Shown here: piece by piece, positions 1 to 6,699 of the stretch
How positions within the stretch are numbered: the stretch's first letter is position 1
Layout: the number at the start of each line of letters is the position of its first letter
Assembly (NCBI GenBank): GCA_007136595.1
Contig: SLGQ01000076.1
Span: 1 to 6,918 of the forward strand
Direction: 5' to 3'
From: Candidatus Sumerlaeota bacterium
GTDB lineage: Bacteria; UBP6; UBA1177
DNA: 6,918 bases
Notes under the pieces: generated by a model
Databases searched by the model: none
Told to the model about the DNA's origin: nothing
The model's input: the letters and a program-made list of their open reading frames with translations, nothing else
Made by a program: the position numbers and the translations under genes

Positions 1-889
1 GGGAAACATTGGTTCCTCTGACAAGTTTGACTTTTTTAGTGTCAACCGCATCAAGAAGGCTTTGTGAACATCTTGCCGGATCAAGAAACAGGGTTTTTCC
101 GTTCATTTTTTTAAGAACATTATAAATTTCACCATATTTTTTTACTTTGACACCATCTTTTTCAAGTGCTTTGATATCGGAATCTTTGAATTTTCCCGGA
201 ACAACATAAAGTTCGGCAGTTTTTTTCCCTATCAAACCGAAAGCTATCACGACCGGATTGCATTTAACATCACTTCCTCTTATGTTGAAAAGCCATGCGA
301 TATCATCAAGCGATGTAAAAAGATGATAGTCCACACCTTTTTCCGCCATTTTTTCTCTCACTGCTTTAAATTTGTCAGGTCTGTTCATTCCCGCATATTT
401 GACAGGATGAAGCTTTGCTTTTTCAGATGGGAACTCAGGTCTGTTTTTCCATATAGCATCAACAAGGTCTTCACAAGGCTTAACTTTGAGTCCTTTTGAC
501 TCAAATGCTTCTTTAAGACCGTCAACTTCATTGATAGACATTACAGAAGCATCAAAACCGACTTTCCCATTCTTTTTAAGTTCTTTTGATACCCACACTT
601 TGTAGTCAAGTGTTTCGGGAAGTCCCATTTTGAACAGAGTGATACCTGTCCCTTTCAATTCTTCTTCAGCTTGAATAAAATATCTTCCGTCAGTCCAGAG
701 TCCCGCTTTTTTTGCTGTAACAACCACAGTCCCCGCTGATCCTGTAAAGCCGCTTATCCACTCTCTTGTTTTCCATCTCGGAGCAACATATTCACTTTGA
801 TGTGGATCAGAACTCGGTATGATATATGCATCAACACCGCTTTTTTTCATCATTGATCTCAGTTCCTGTAATTTTTCTTTAATTTCCAT
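1..889 (-). CDS. pepP: Xaa-Pro aminopeptidase (aminopeptidase P, M24B family), N-terminal part, cut by the window edge
   Basis: Aminopeptidase P removes an N-terminal residue that precedes proline and is normally a cytoplasmic metalloenzyme. About 296 codons are visible; the gene continues past the left edge. What is seen: SDPHQSEY at residues 27-34, WISGFTGSAGT at 44-54, LWTDGRYF at 64-71 and DDIAWLFNIRGSD at 195-207. These are hallmarks of the creatinase-type N-terminal domains of the long, three-domain aminopeptidase P class (usually about 590-620 residues). The catalytic M24 domain with its His/Asp/Glu metal ligands would lie outside the window, so activity cannot be judged. The ATG is preceded by GGAGG with a 5-base gap, and a near-consensus promoter lies about 90 bases upstream. 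The gene is divergent from the beta-helix lipoprotein. The symbol is the usual one for the family; the short E. coli PepP is a different subclass. Confidence 0.93.
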   Translation of the reverse strand, partial: MEIKEKLQELRSMMKKSGVDAYIIPSSDPHQSEYVAPRWKTREWISGFTGSAGTVVVTAKKAGLWTDGRYFIQAEEELKGTGITLFKMGLPETLDYKVWVSKELKKNGKVGFDASVMSINEVDGLKEAFESKGLKVKPCEDLVDAIWKNRPEFPSEKAKLHPVKYAGMNRPDKFKAVREKMAEKGVDYHLFTSLDDIAWLFNIRGSDVKCNPVVIAFGLIGKKTAELYVVPGKFKDSDIKALEKDGVKVKKYGEIYNVLKKMNGKTLFLDPARCSQSLLDAVDTKKVKLVRGTNVS

Positions 890-894
890 GAAAT

Positions 895-899
895 CCTCC
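895..899 (-). promoter_or_regulatory. Ribosome binding site of the aminopeptidase gene
   Basis: On the minus strand GGAGG stands 5 bases before the ATG at 889-887. It fixes that ATG as the start, and no competing in-frame start with a comparable site was seen. Confidence 0.8.
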
Positions 900-975
900 A
901 TATCGCACAGTTACAAAAAAAATCTCCCAACATAATAAATTAGGAAATTTAAATATCAAGGAAAAGAGTAGCACA

Positions 976-1004
976 ATTGTATTTTAGTTGAAAAGAGTTG
1001 TCAA
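976..1004 (-). promoter_or_regulatory. Sigma70-type promoter for the aminopeptidase gene
   Basis: Read on the minus strand, TTGACA (1004-999) is followed by exactly 17 bases and then TACAAT (981-976). The -35 box is a perfect match and the -10 box matches five of six. Transcription would begin near 969, giving a leader of about 80 bases before the ATG. No riboswitch-like or attenuator-like fold was noticed in that leader. Confidence 0.78.
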
Positions 1005-1015
1005 AATCATTTTTC

Positions 1016-1044
1016 TTGACATCCTCTCACAATTCACCTAGTCT
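1016..1044 (+). promoter_or_regulatory. Sigma70-type promoter for the beta-helix lipoprotein gene
   Basis: TTGACA at 1016-1021 is followed by 17 bases and TAGTCT at 1039-1044. The -35 box is perfect; the -10 box matches only three of six, but these include the important first, second and last positions. A transcript would start near 1051, about 33 bases before the preferred ATG. It diverges from the aminopeptidase promoter, with 11 bases between the two -35 boxes, so the two are likely to compete or be regulated together. Confidence 0.6.
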
Positions 1045-1070
1045 AATCCAAGTTAACTTTAATGTTTCTT

Positions 1071-1075
1071 GAGAG
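1071..1075 (+). promoter_or_regulatory. Ribosome binding site that decides the lipoprotein start
   Basis: GAGAG lies 8 bases before the ATG at 1084. An alternative TTG start at 1069 overlaps this site, has no Shine-Dalgarno sequence of its own, and would put five extra residues (MRVHI) before the signal peptide. The ATG at 1084 is therefore preferred. Confidence 0.6.
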
Positions 1076-1083
1076 TTCATATC

Positions 1084-2580
1084 ATGAAGTTATATTTGAC
1101 TTGTTCTGTGGCAATTTACCTTGTTATTTCATTTGGATGCTCCAACAAACCGGATATTTTCAAAAACAGCAACGATGACTTCAAACCTGTTTGGGGAGAC
1201 ACATCAGAAGCTGCCGATAATGATAAAGGAAATGATTTTAATGTGCCCGATGATGACGACTTGTCCGACGAAGCCTTGGCAGAGTCAGATGATGATTCAG
1301 TTTTTTATGAAGAACCTGACATTGAAGAACAATATTTTGAAGATGATGTTGAAATCTATGATGACTTTGAAGTGAAAGATGACTTTGAGATTGACGATCC
1401 TTTTAATATGCCGGATGATGACGAAAACGATGATGACTTTTCCGGAACATTATGTCCACCCGGACAAGGAGGCAAAGATTGTAAACTGTGTGCCAGATAT
1501 GTTGTCCCGACAATTAAGGGAGATGGATCATCTTTATCTTGGGAACACGCAACGGCATCTATTCAAAATGCCATAAACAGTGCTCAAGATCAAATCTCAA
1601 AACACGGCGGAAGGTGCTCAGTTTTCATAAAAGAAGGCGTTTATAATATTACTGAAACAGTTTTTATGATGGACAAGATTGATATTATTGGCGGTTTTAG
1701 CGGAGAACACGCAGATCCGGAATTTGCCGACCCTGAAATTCACCCTGTAATACTTGATGGAAGCGGCACATCAAGGGTTATTGCGGGAGCAAGTGCCGCA
1801 AAATTGAAAAATGTCACTATACAAAACGGGAATGCCATGAATTCTTCAATAAAAAATGGTGGCGGGATGATCGTTTTTTTTGCATACGATCTGAAGATTG
1901 AAAACTCTAAGTTCATTGACAATAAAGCGGAAAACGGTGGAGCAATTTTCGTTGGAGATTATTCCGATATTAAGATAACCGACACATTTTTTGAAAACAA
2001 CCAAGCTCAAAAAGAAGGTGGAGCTGTAAAAATTGCTGAAGAAAGCAGAGCAAACTTTGACAGAACCCATTATTTGAACAACTCGGCAGAAAAAGGCGGG
2101 GCAATTTCAATTGAAAGTTGCGGAGAAGAAAGAGTTTATCTGTTCAACTCCCTTTTTGACAAAAATTCTGCTCATTTAAAAGGCGGTGCAATATTCAATT
2201 CCGGATCTTCACCGTTCATCGGATTCAATACATTTGTAAATAACTCATCTTATTCAGGTTCCGTGATCCACTCATCTATTGGAAATGAACCTTATCTTGC
2301 CGGCAATATCTTTTCACAAAATTCCTTATCTGCTCCGGCAACTGGAAACTATCTTGCCTTTTACAACAATTTTCATTCTGAACACCCTTTTCCCGAAGGA
2401 ACCGGCAACATCAATCTCGACCCTTTGTTTGTTGACATCAAAAACAGGAACTACCGGCTTGAATCTCACTCCCCTTCCGTTGACTCAGTGCCGCTTGATC
2501 TTGATTTCATCAACTATGACCTTGATGGAATTCCCCGTCCACAAAATGGAATTCTTGATATGGGATGTTACGAGCGATAA
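1084..2580 (+). CDS. Lipoprotein with Asp-rich tether and right-handed beta-helix of GGA-type repeats
   Basis: Predicted 498-residue exported lipoprotein; the function is unknown. Residues 1-18 form a short signal peptide (MKLYLT, then a hydrophobic stretch) ending in SFGC, with C19 as the likely lipidated cysteine; the lipobox lacks the usual Leu at -3. Residues 24-122 are low-complexity and very rich in Asp and Glu, probably an extended tether. A small Cys cluster follows (C124, C133, C136). The rest reads as a parallel beta-helix. It begins with a segment resembling the entry of DUF1565-like helices, then has glycine pairs at about residues 259, 285, 312, 338 and 367, a spacing of 26-29 residues, with GGAI/GGAV cores and F-x-x-N motifs as in chlamydial Pmp-type repeats. 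The C-terminus, around DLDGIPRPQNGILDMGCYE, matches the end seen in 'choice-of-anchor Q' beta-helix proteins. Such proteins act as surface adhesins or polysaccharide-binding or -cleaving proteins; no catalytic residues could be assigned. It has its own divergent promoter. Confidence 0.85.
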   Translation: MKLYLTCSVAIYLVISFGCSNKPDIFKNSNDDFKPVWGDTSEAADNDKGNDFNVPDDDDLSDEALAESDDDSVFYEEPDIEEQYFEDDVEIYDDFEVKDDFEIDDPFNMPDDDENDDDFSGTLCPPGQGGKDCKLCARYVVPTIKGDGSSLSWEHATASIQNAINSAQDQISKHGGRCSVFIKEGVYNITETVFMMDKIDIIGGFSGEHADPEFADPEIHPVILDGSGTSRVIAGASAAKLKNVTIQNGNAMNSSIKNGGGMIVFFAYDLKIENSKFIDNKAENGGAIFVGDYSDIKITDTFFENNQAQKEGGAVKIAEESRANFDRTHYLNNSAEKGGAISIESCGEERVYLFNSLFDKNSAHLKGGAIFNSGSSPFIGFNTFVNNSSYSGSVIHSSIGNEPYLAGNIFSQNSLSAPATGNYLAFYNNFHSEHPFPEGTGNINLDPLFVDIKNRNYRLESHSPSVDSVPLDLDFINYDLDGIPRPQNGILDMGCYER

Positions 2581-2584
2581 AACC

Positions 2585-2613
2585 TTGACTTTTGTTCTTC
2601 ACTGTTTTAATTT
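2585..2613 (+). promoter_or_regulatory. Candidate promoter for the uronic-acid sugar operon
   Basis: TTGACT at 2585-2590, a 17-base spacer and TAATTT at 2608-2613. The -35 box matches five of six, the -10 box only three of six. It lies in the 117-base gap after the lipoprotein stop and would leave a leader of about 78 bases. No convincing terminator was seen in this gap, so read-through from the lipoprotein gene is also possible. Confidence 0.35.
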
Positions 2614-2685
2614 TTGATTGTTAATTATGTCCGCTTGCCGATCTAAAAAGATTTGCAACCTGATACTCATTGGAATCTCAATTTT

Positions 2686-2690
2686 GGAGG
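2686..2690 (+). promoter_or_regulatory. Ribosome binding site that decides the 6-dehydrogenase start
   Basis: GGAGG, 7 bases before the ATG at 2698. It rules out the in-frame TTG at 2653, which would add 15 residues upstream of the family's normal N-terminus and contain this very site. Confidence 0.85.
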
Positions 2691-2697
2691 AAAGAAA

Positions 2698-3972
2698 ATG
2701 TCTGACCTGATCAACAAGAAAATATGCGTTATCGGACTGGGCTATGTGGGTCTCCCTTTAGCTGTTGAATTTGGAAAAGTGTTTGACACTGTAGGCTTTG
2801 ATATAAATCTCAAGAGGGTTGAAGAGCTCAGGCAGGGTGTTGATAAAACCCTTGAGGTCGAACCGGAAAACATGAAACTTGCTTTAAAACTTAAATATAC
2901 CACTGAAATAAAAGATTGTACCGATTCAAATGTCTATATCATTACCGTCCCCACTCCAATAAATGAGCACAAACAGCCTGATCTTACTCCGGTAATAAAA
3001 GCTTCGGAAACTGTTGGTACCATCTTGAAAAAAGGTGACATCGTCATTTACGAATCAACAGTTTATCCCGGATGTACCGAAGAAGTTTGTGTTCCGATCC
3101 TTGAAAAACTGTCGGGTTTAAAATTTAACGAAGATTTTTTCTGCGGTTTTTCTCCGGAAAGGGTTAATCCGGGAGATAAAGTTCATACTGTTGTGACAAT
3201 AAAAAAAGTTACAAGCGGATCAACACCTGAAATTGCTGAAGAGATAGATGCCCTTTACAGGGAGATCATCAAAGCCGGAACACACAAAGCATCGAGCATC
3301 AAGGTTGCAGAAGCTGCAAAAGTTATTGAAAACTCACAAAGAGATGTAAACATAGCATTTGTGAATGAATTGGCACTTATTTTTGAAAGACTTGAAATAG
3401 ATACACTTGATGTTCTTGAAGCAGCAGGAACAAAATGGAACTTTCTCCCATTCAGACCGGGACTTGTCGGTGGACACTGTATAGGTGTGGATCCCTACTA
3501 TCTTACTCATAAAGCGCAGGCTGTAGGTTACAACCCCGAAGTTATCCTTTCAGGAAGAAGGATAAACGACAACATGGGTATATATGTTGCCAACAAAGTT
3601 ATAAAGCTGATGATACAGAAAAATAAAAAGGTTAAGCACTCAAAAATTCTTGTACTTGGGATCACTTTTAAAGAAAATTGCCCCGATATCAGAAATTCAA
3701 GAGTTATTGATGTAGTTAACGAACTTAAAGAATTCGGATGCATGGTCGATGTATGTGATCCACTTGCCGATCCTTATGAAGTTATGGAAGAATACGGGAT
3801 AAAACTGTCGGAATTCAGTGATTGCAAAGAATTTGACTATGATGCCCTTGTTCTTGCTGTTTCTCATGATTCTTTTAAAGATTACGACCTTTCCGATTTC
3901 ATTAACAGGCAGACTGTGATCTATGACATAAAAGGATTTTTTGACAGAAAAATTGTCACCGGGAGGTTATAA
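2698..3972 (+). CDS. tviB: UDP-N-acetylhexosamine 6-dehydrogenase (TviB/WbpO type)
   Basis: NAD-dependent enzyme that oxidises C6 of a UDP-HexNAc to the uronic acid. TviB uses UDP-GlcNAc and WbpO uses UDP-GalNAc; both belong to the UDP-glucose/GDP-mannose dehydrogenase family. The protein has 424 residues, a full family length. Visible features: the NAD-binding GLGYVG at residues 13-18, ESTVYPGCTEE from E119, the FSPERVNPGD segment, and GGHCIGVDPYY with the catalytic cysteine C261. The C-terminal nucleotide-sugar-binding domain contains FKENCPDIRNSR. The wording of the conserved blocks (LPLAVEFGK, VPTPIN, KWNFLPFRPGLVGGHC) is closer to TviB/WbpO than to UDP-glucose dehydrogenase. It is the first gene of a three-gene operon and its stop overlaps the next start by one base (TAATG). 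Since the next gene acts on UDP-GlcNAcA, UDP-GlcNAc is the more likely substrate; this is inferred from context. Confidence 0.94.
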   Translation: MSDLINKKICVIGLGYVGLPLAVEFGKVFDTVGFDINLKRVEELRQGVDKTLEVEPENMKLALKLKYTTEIKDCTDSNVYIITVPTPINEHKQPDLTPVIKASETVGTILKKGDIVIYESTVYPGCTEEVCVPILEKLSGLKFNEDFFCGFSPERVNPGDKVHTVVTIKKVTSGSTPEIAEEIDALYREIIKAGTHKASSIKVAEAAKVIENSQRDVNIAFVNELALIFERLEIDTLDVLEAAGTKWNFLPFRPGLVGGHCIGVDPYYLTHKAQAVGYNPEVILSGRRINDNMGIYVANKVIKLMIQKNKKVKHSKILVLGITFKENCPDIRNSRVIDVVNELKEFGCMVDVCDPLADPYEVMEEYGIKLSEFSDCKEFDYDALVLAVSHDSFKDYDLSDFINRQTVIYDIKGFFDRKIVTGRL

Positions 3973-4919
3973 TGAAAAACTTCGCCCTTATCGGTGCCGC
4001 CGGATACATAGCCCCCAGACACATGAAAGCCATTAAGGAAACAGGCAACAATCTTCTTGCGATCATGGATCCCAATGACAGTATAGGAGTTGTTGACAGC
4101 TATTTTCCTGAAGCTGAATTTTTTGTTGAATTTGAAAGGTTTGACAGACATCTTGATAAACTTAGAAGAAGGGAAAACAAAATAGACTATGTGTCAATAG
4201 CTTCTCCCAATTATCTTCATGATGCACACATACGATTGGCTTTAAGGAATATGGCTTATGCAATATGTGAAAAACCGCTTGTTTTAAATCCCTGGACAGT
4301 TGACAACTTAAAGATCATAGAGCAGGAAACCGGTTTTAATGTTTTTACCATTCTTCAGCTCAGACTTCATCCTACTATTGTAGCATTAAAAGAAAAAATA
4401 GAAAACAGTCCTCCCGGCAAAGTTTTCGATGTTGACCTTACATACATTACCAGCCGGGGAAGATGGTACGATGTGAGCTGGAAAGGAGATGCCTCAAAAT
4501 CGGGCGGAATGTCAACCAATATAGGGATCCATTTTTTTGATATGCTTCACTGGATTTTCGGATATGTTAAGAAAAATATTGTCAATGTTCAGGACAGAGA
4601 TGTTGCAGCAGGGTTTATGCAGTTTGAAAAAGCAAGGGTTCGCTGGTTCTTAAGTATAAATGAAAGAATGCTTCCCAGAACTGTTTCTGAAGCAGGGAAG
4701 AAAACTTTTCGTTCAATAACAATTGATGGAGAAGAACTTGAATTCAGTGATGGATTCACCGATCTCCATACTGACAGTTACAGAAATATTCTTGAAGGGA
4801 ACGGGTTTGATCTTGAAGAGTCGAGACCTGCTGTGGAAATTGCATTTAATATCAGAAATGCCTGTCCTGTCGGTCTCAGAGGAGACTATCATCCGTTCCT
4901 TAAAAGCTGGAGACGATAA
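3972..4919 (+). CDS. wbpB: UDP-N-acetylglucosaminuronate 3-dehydrogenase (WbpB/WlbA type)
   Basis: Gfo/Idh/MocA-family oxidoreductase that converts UDP-GlcNAcA to its 3-keto form, the second step toward 2,3-diamino-2,3-dideoxy-uronic acids. The protein has 315 residues, essentially the length of Pseudomonas WbpB. The N-terminus (MKNFALIGAAGYIAPRHM) is nearly identical to what I recall of WbpB. Other family marks are SIASPNYLHD, the signature EKP at 100-102 with the likely catalytic K101, DLTYITSRGRWY, the TNIGIHFFDMLHW block with the probable catalytic H187, ARVRWFLS, and FSDGFTDLHT. GGGAGG stands 5 bases before the ATG, inside the end of the upstream gene. Both gene junctions are 1-base TAATG overlaps, so translation with its neighbours is probably coupled. 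In WbpB/WlbA enzymes the tightly held NADH is reoxidised using 2-oxoglutarate; that is family knowledge and not visible here. Confidence 0.95.
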   Translation: MKNFALIGAAGYIAPRHMKAIKETGNNLLAIMDPNDSIGVVDSYFPEAEFFVEFERFDRHLDKLRRRENKIDYVSIASPNYLHDAHIRLALRNMAYAICEKPLVLNPWTVDNLKIIEQETGFNVFTILQLRLHPTIVALKEKIENSPPGKVFDVDLTYITSRGRWYDVSWKGDASKSGGMSTNIGIHFFDMLHWIFGYVKKNIVNVQDRDVAAGFMQFEKARVRWFLSINERMLPRTVSEAGKKTFRSITIDGEELEFSDGFTDLHTDSYRNILEGNGFDLEESRPAVEIAFNIRNACPVGLRGDYHPFLKSWRR

Positions 4920-5497
4920 TGGCTGAAAAAGAATACTTTGTTCATGAAACTGCAATAATAGATGAGAGTGTGAAAATTGGAGAAGGGACTAAAATTTGGT
5001 GTTTCTGTCATTTGCTGAAAAACACAACTATCGGTAAAAACTGCGTTTTAGGACAAAATTGCGTTGTCGGAGCAAATGTAAAGATTGGCAACGGCGTAAA
5101 AGCGCAGAATAATGTTTCAATATATGAAGGTGTTGAAATAGAAGATGATGTTTTTCTTGGACCATCAATGGTATTTACAAATGTCATAAACCCCCGCTCT
5201 TTTATAGAAAGAAAAGATGAATTCAAAAAAACACTTGTAAAAAAAGGGGCTTCTATTGGGGCTAATGCAACAATTGTCTGCGGAGCTACAATAGGAAGAT
5301 ATGCTTTTGTTGGAGCGGCATCTCTTGTCACTAAAGATGTTCCCGATTTTGCACTTGTTTACGGAATTCCTGCAAGACAGCATGGCTGGGTTGGAATAAG
5401 CGGCAACAAACTTGATTTCGATGAGTCAGGGTCTGCCAAAGATACTGACGGAACAAAATATATCTTAAAAGATGGTGTTGTTGACCGAAAAAGTTGA
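4919..5497 (+). CDS. wbpD: UDP-2-acetamido-3-amino-2,3-dideoxy-glucuronate N-acetyltransferase (WbpD/WlbB type)
   Basis: Left-handed beta-helix acetyltransferase that adds acetyl from acetyl-CoA to the 3-amino group, giving UDP-GlcNAc(3NAc)A. The 192 residues are almost entirely hexapeptide repeats ([I/V]-G-x-x-x-x type, for example around residues 18-60 and again at GASIGANATIVCGATIG). Diagnostic blocks are GQNCVVG (45-51), QNNVSIYEGV (63-72), GPSMVFTNVINPRS (81-94), IERKDEF with TLVKKGA, GIPARQHGW, and a C-terminal KYILKDGVV as at the end of Pseudomonas WbpD. These acetyltransferases are normally trimeric. A GGAG 6 bases upstream serves the ATG, which overlaps the previous stop by one base. 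It is the last gene of the operon; only 20 bases separate it from the convergent gene downstream, with no clear terminator. Confidence 0.94.
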   Translation: MAEKEYFVHETAIIDESVKIGEGTKIWCFCHLLKNTTIGKNCVLGQNCVVGANVKIGNGVKAQNNVSIYEGVEIEDDVFLGPSMVFTNVINPRSFIERKDEFKKTLVKKGASIGANATIVCGATIGRYAFVGAASLVTKDVPDFALVYGIPARQHGWVGISGNKLDFDESGSAKDTDGTKYILKDGVVDRKS

Positions 5498-5517
5498 TTT
5501 TCTTGTTTAAAAGTTTG

Positions 5518-6645
5518 TTAGCGCACACATCGCACAGAGTAGGCTGTTGCTTTTGGGGCACTACCTACACGGCCAATATTGAAATGCACACCCCAAACAA
5601 CATTTGCATCACCCAAATAGGATGAGGACGACAAGTAACCGTCTTTATCTCCAAAGACACTGTATTTGCCAAAGCTGTCCACAAGGCACCCGTCACATGA
5701 TGCAGAAATAAAGTATTCACCAGCCAACTTATCAGGATCTTCTATTTCACACCACGGATCCTGTCCATAAGGCTTTGGATATTCTGTCTGCGGACATTCT
5801 TTTATAAGTGATCTGTATTCCTGAATATTTGGCAGTCTCCCGCTTAAACCTTCACAATACGAAATTGCATTGCTCCACTCCATTGTGTCAGGTGCATTAT
5901 CTGACCAACAGAGTCCTTTGTGGTAATGAGGAAAAACTTCATCATCACAAATACATTTCTCTGTATCTTCCCAATGACCCGATATACAGAGCTGTTCAAA
6001 AAAACCGACATCCAAAACTCCACATATTGTTTCTCCATTCTGAAAATTCCCGTCAATACAAATATCAGGATCATCACATTCACCATTATATTCCCATTGT
6101 GAGCTCAAACATAATTGAGGACGACTACCACGGTTATCTAGACCGCAATAATTTTCAAGTGTTCTCTCATCACCTGAATCACATATACCAGTGTTAATTG
6201 AATAATTCCCTGATACTGTCCAATCATCGATATTCCCTTCATTTACTTCAAACTCAACTGTAATATTTGCTGTAACTGTTGTTTCAAACTCATTTGATGA
6301 AACAATACCTTTTATTGAAAGTTTATCTCCATCATTTATAGGAGATTCACTTAAGCCGGTATCAGTTCCGTTTATCACAATTGTCCCAAGAGTTGTTTTT
6401 GCCACTGCCGTTGTTGCGGGATTAACCCTGACTGTTTTTTCTTCTGAAATATAAATAGTATTCCTTTCAGCATTTTCAACAACCCCAAAATCCAAATCAA
6501 ACTCCCATTTATTGATTACCCCGTTTCCGTCATCATCGCAATAATCTTCAAAATCATCAGTCTCTTCATCGTTATCGGTAACTGGTAACGAGTCATCAGT
6601 GACGGGATCATCATCATCTATGACGGGTGACTCGTCACTGATCAC
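5518..6645 (-). CDS. Asp-rich surface protein with EF-hand-like loop, Cys/Trp repeats and DUF1566-like C-terminus; 5' end probably lost
   Basis: Open frame of 375 residues if it begins at the GTG at 6645. Residues 4-34 are an Asp-rich linker with SPVID, DPVTD and LPVTD motifs. Residues 37-48 are a canonical EF-hand/dockerin-like loop (D37, D39, N41, G42, I44, E48), likely to bind calcium. Residues about 85-130 resemble small beta-sandwich repeats of the INGTDTGL...INDGDKLSIK type. Two Cys/Trp repeats follow (C167-C196 and C208-C231). From about residue 245 a DUF1566/Lcl_C-like domain contains MEWSNAISYC, GRLPNIQEYRSLI and a terminal AYSVRCVR. No signal peptide precedes the Asp-rich linker, no Shine-Dalgarno sequence precedes the GTG, and an in-frame stop (TAG at 6690-6688) lies just upstream in palindromic DNA. 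By comparison with the lipoprotein at 1084, which has signal peptide then Asp-rich linker, the 5' end looks truncated and the gene may be silent. Function unknown; a secreted or surface protein is inferred. Confidence 0.75.
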   Translation of the reverse strand: MISDESPVIDDDDPVTDDSLPVTDNDEETDDFEDYCDDDGNGVINKWEFDLDFGVVENAERNTIYISEEKTVRVNPATTAVAKTTLGTIVINGTDTGLSESPINDGDKLSIKGIVSSNEFETTVTANITVEFEVNEGNIDDWTVSGNYSINTGICDSGDERTLENYCGLDNRGSRPQLCLSSQWEYNGECDDPDICIDGNFQNGETICGVLDVGFFEQLCISGHWEDTEKCICDDEVFPHYHKGLCWSDNAPDTMEWSNAISYCEGLSGRLPNIQEYRSLIKECPQTEYPKPYGQDPWCEIEDPDKLAGEYFISASCDGCLVDSFGKYSVFGDKDGYLSSSSYLGDANVVWGVHFNIGRVGSAPKATAYSVRCVR

Positions 6646-6695
6646 CAGTAGTGCCCGTCTTGAGCTTGTCGAGAGGAGTTCATCGAACTACTGGT
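6644..6695. repeat. REP/MITE-like palindromic element with 9-bp terminal inverted repeats
   Basis: ACCAGTAGT at 6644-6652 is exactly complementary to ACTACTGGT at 6687-6695. The 34 bases between contain two further small palindromes: CTTGA/TCGAG (6659-6663 and 6669-6673, one G-T pair) and the perfect AGTTC/GAACT (6677-6681 and 6685-6689), which competes with the outer stem. The core CTTGAGCTTGTCGAG resembles the GAGCTTGTCGA motif I know from dispersed REP-type repeats of many bacteria. The element begins at the first codon of the truncated surface-protein frame and supplies the stop codon just upstream of it. Copy number elsewhere cannot be seen here. Confidence 0.6.
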
Positions 6696-6699
6696 CACC

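Noticed and set aside
1069..1083. TTG start adding five residues to the beta-helix lipoprotein
   Set aside because: It overlaps the GAGAG that serves the ATG at 1084, has no ribosome binding site of its own, and would add residues before a normal signal peptide.
1121..1576. Met/Thr-rich plus-strand frames inside the Asp-rich linker region
   Set aside because: They are out-of-frame readings of GAT/GAC-rich codons, with no ribosome binding sites and biased composition.
2641..2652. ATCT/AGAT hairpin in the operon leader as a terminator or attenuator
   Set aside because: It has a four-base A-T-rich stem and no proper T-run after it; such matches are expected by chance.
2653..2697. TTG start adding 15 residues to the 6-dehydrogenase
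   Set aside because: The extension would contain the strong GGAGG site at 2686-2690, and family proteins begin close to the GLGYVG motif as they do from the ATG at 2698.
5487..5505. GAAAA/TTTTC mini-stem as a terminator between the convergent genes
   Set aside because: The stem is five A-T-rich pairs with a six-base loop and would be too unstable to act as an intrinsic terminator.
5808..6197. 129-codon plus-strand frame opposite the Asp/Cys-rich surface protein
   Set aside because: Its protein has no recognisable features and lies antisense to a frame with clear domain motifs; the acidic and Cys codons of the real gene leave the opposite strand open by chance.
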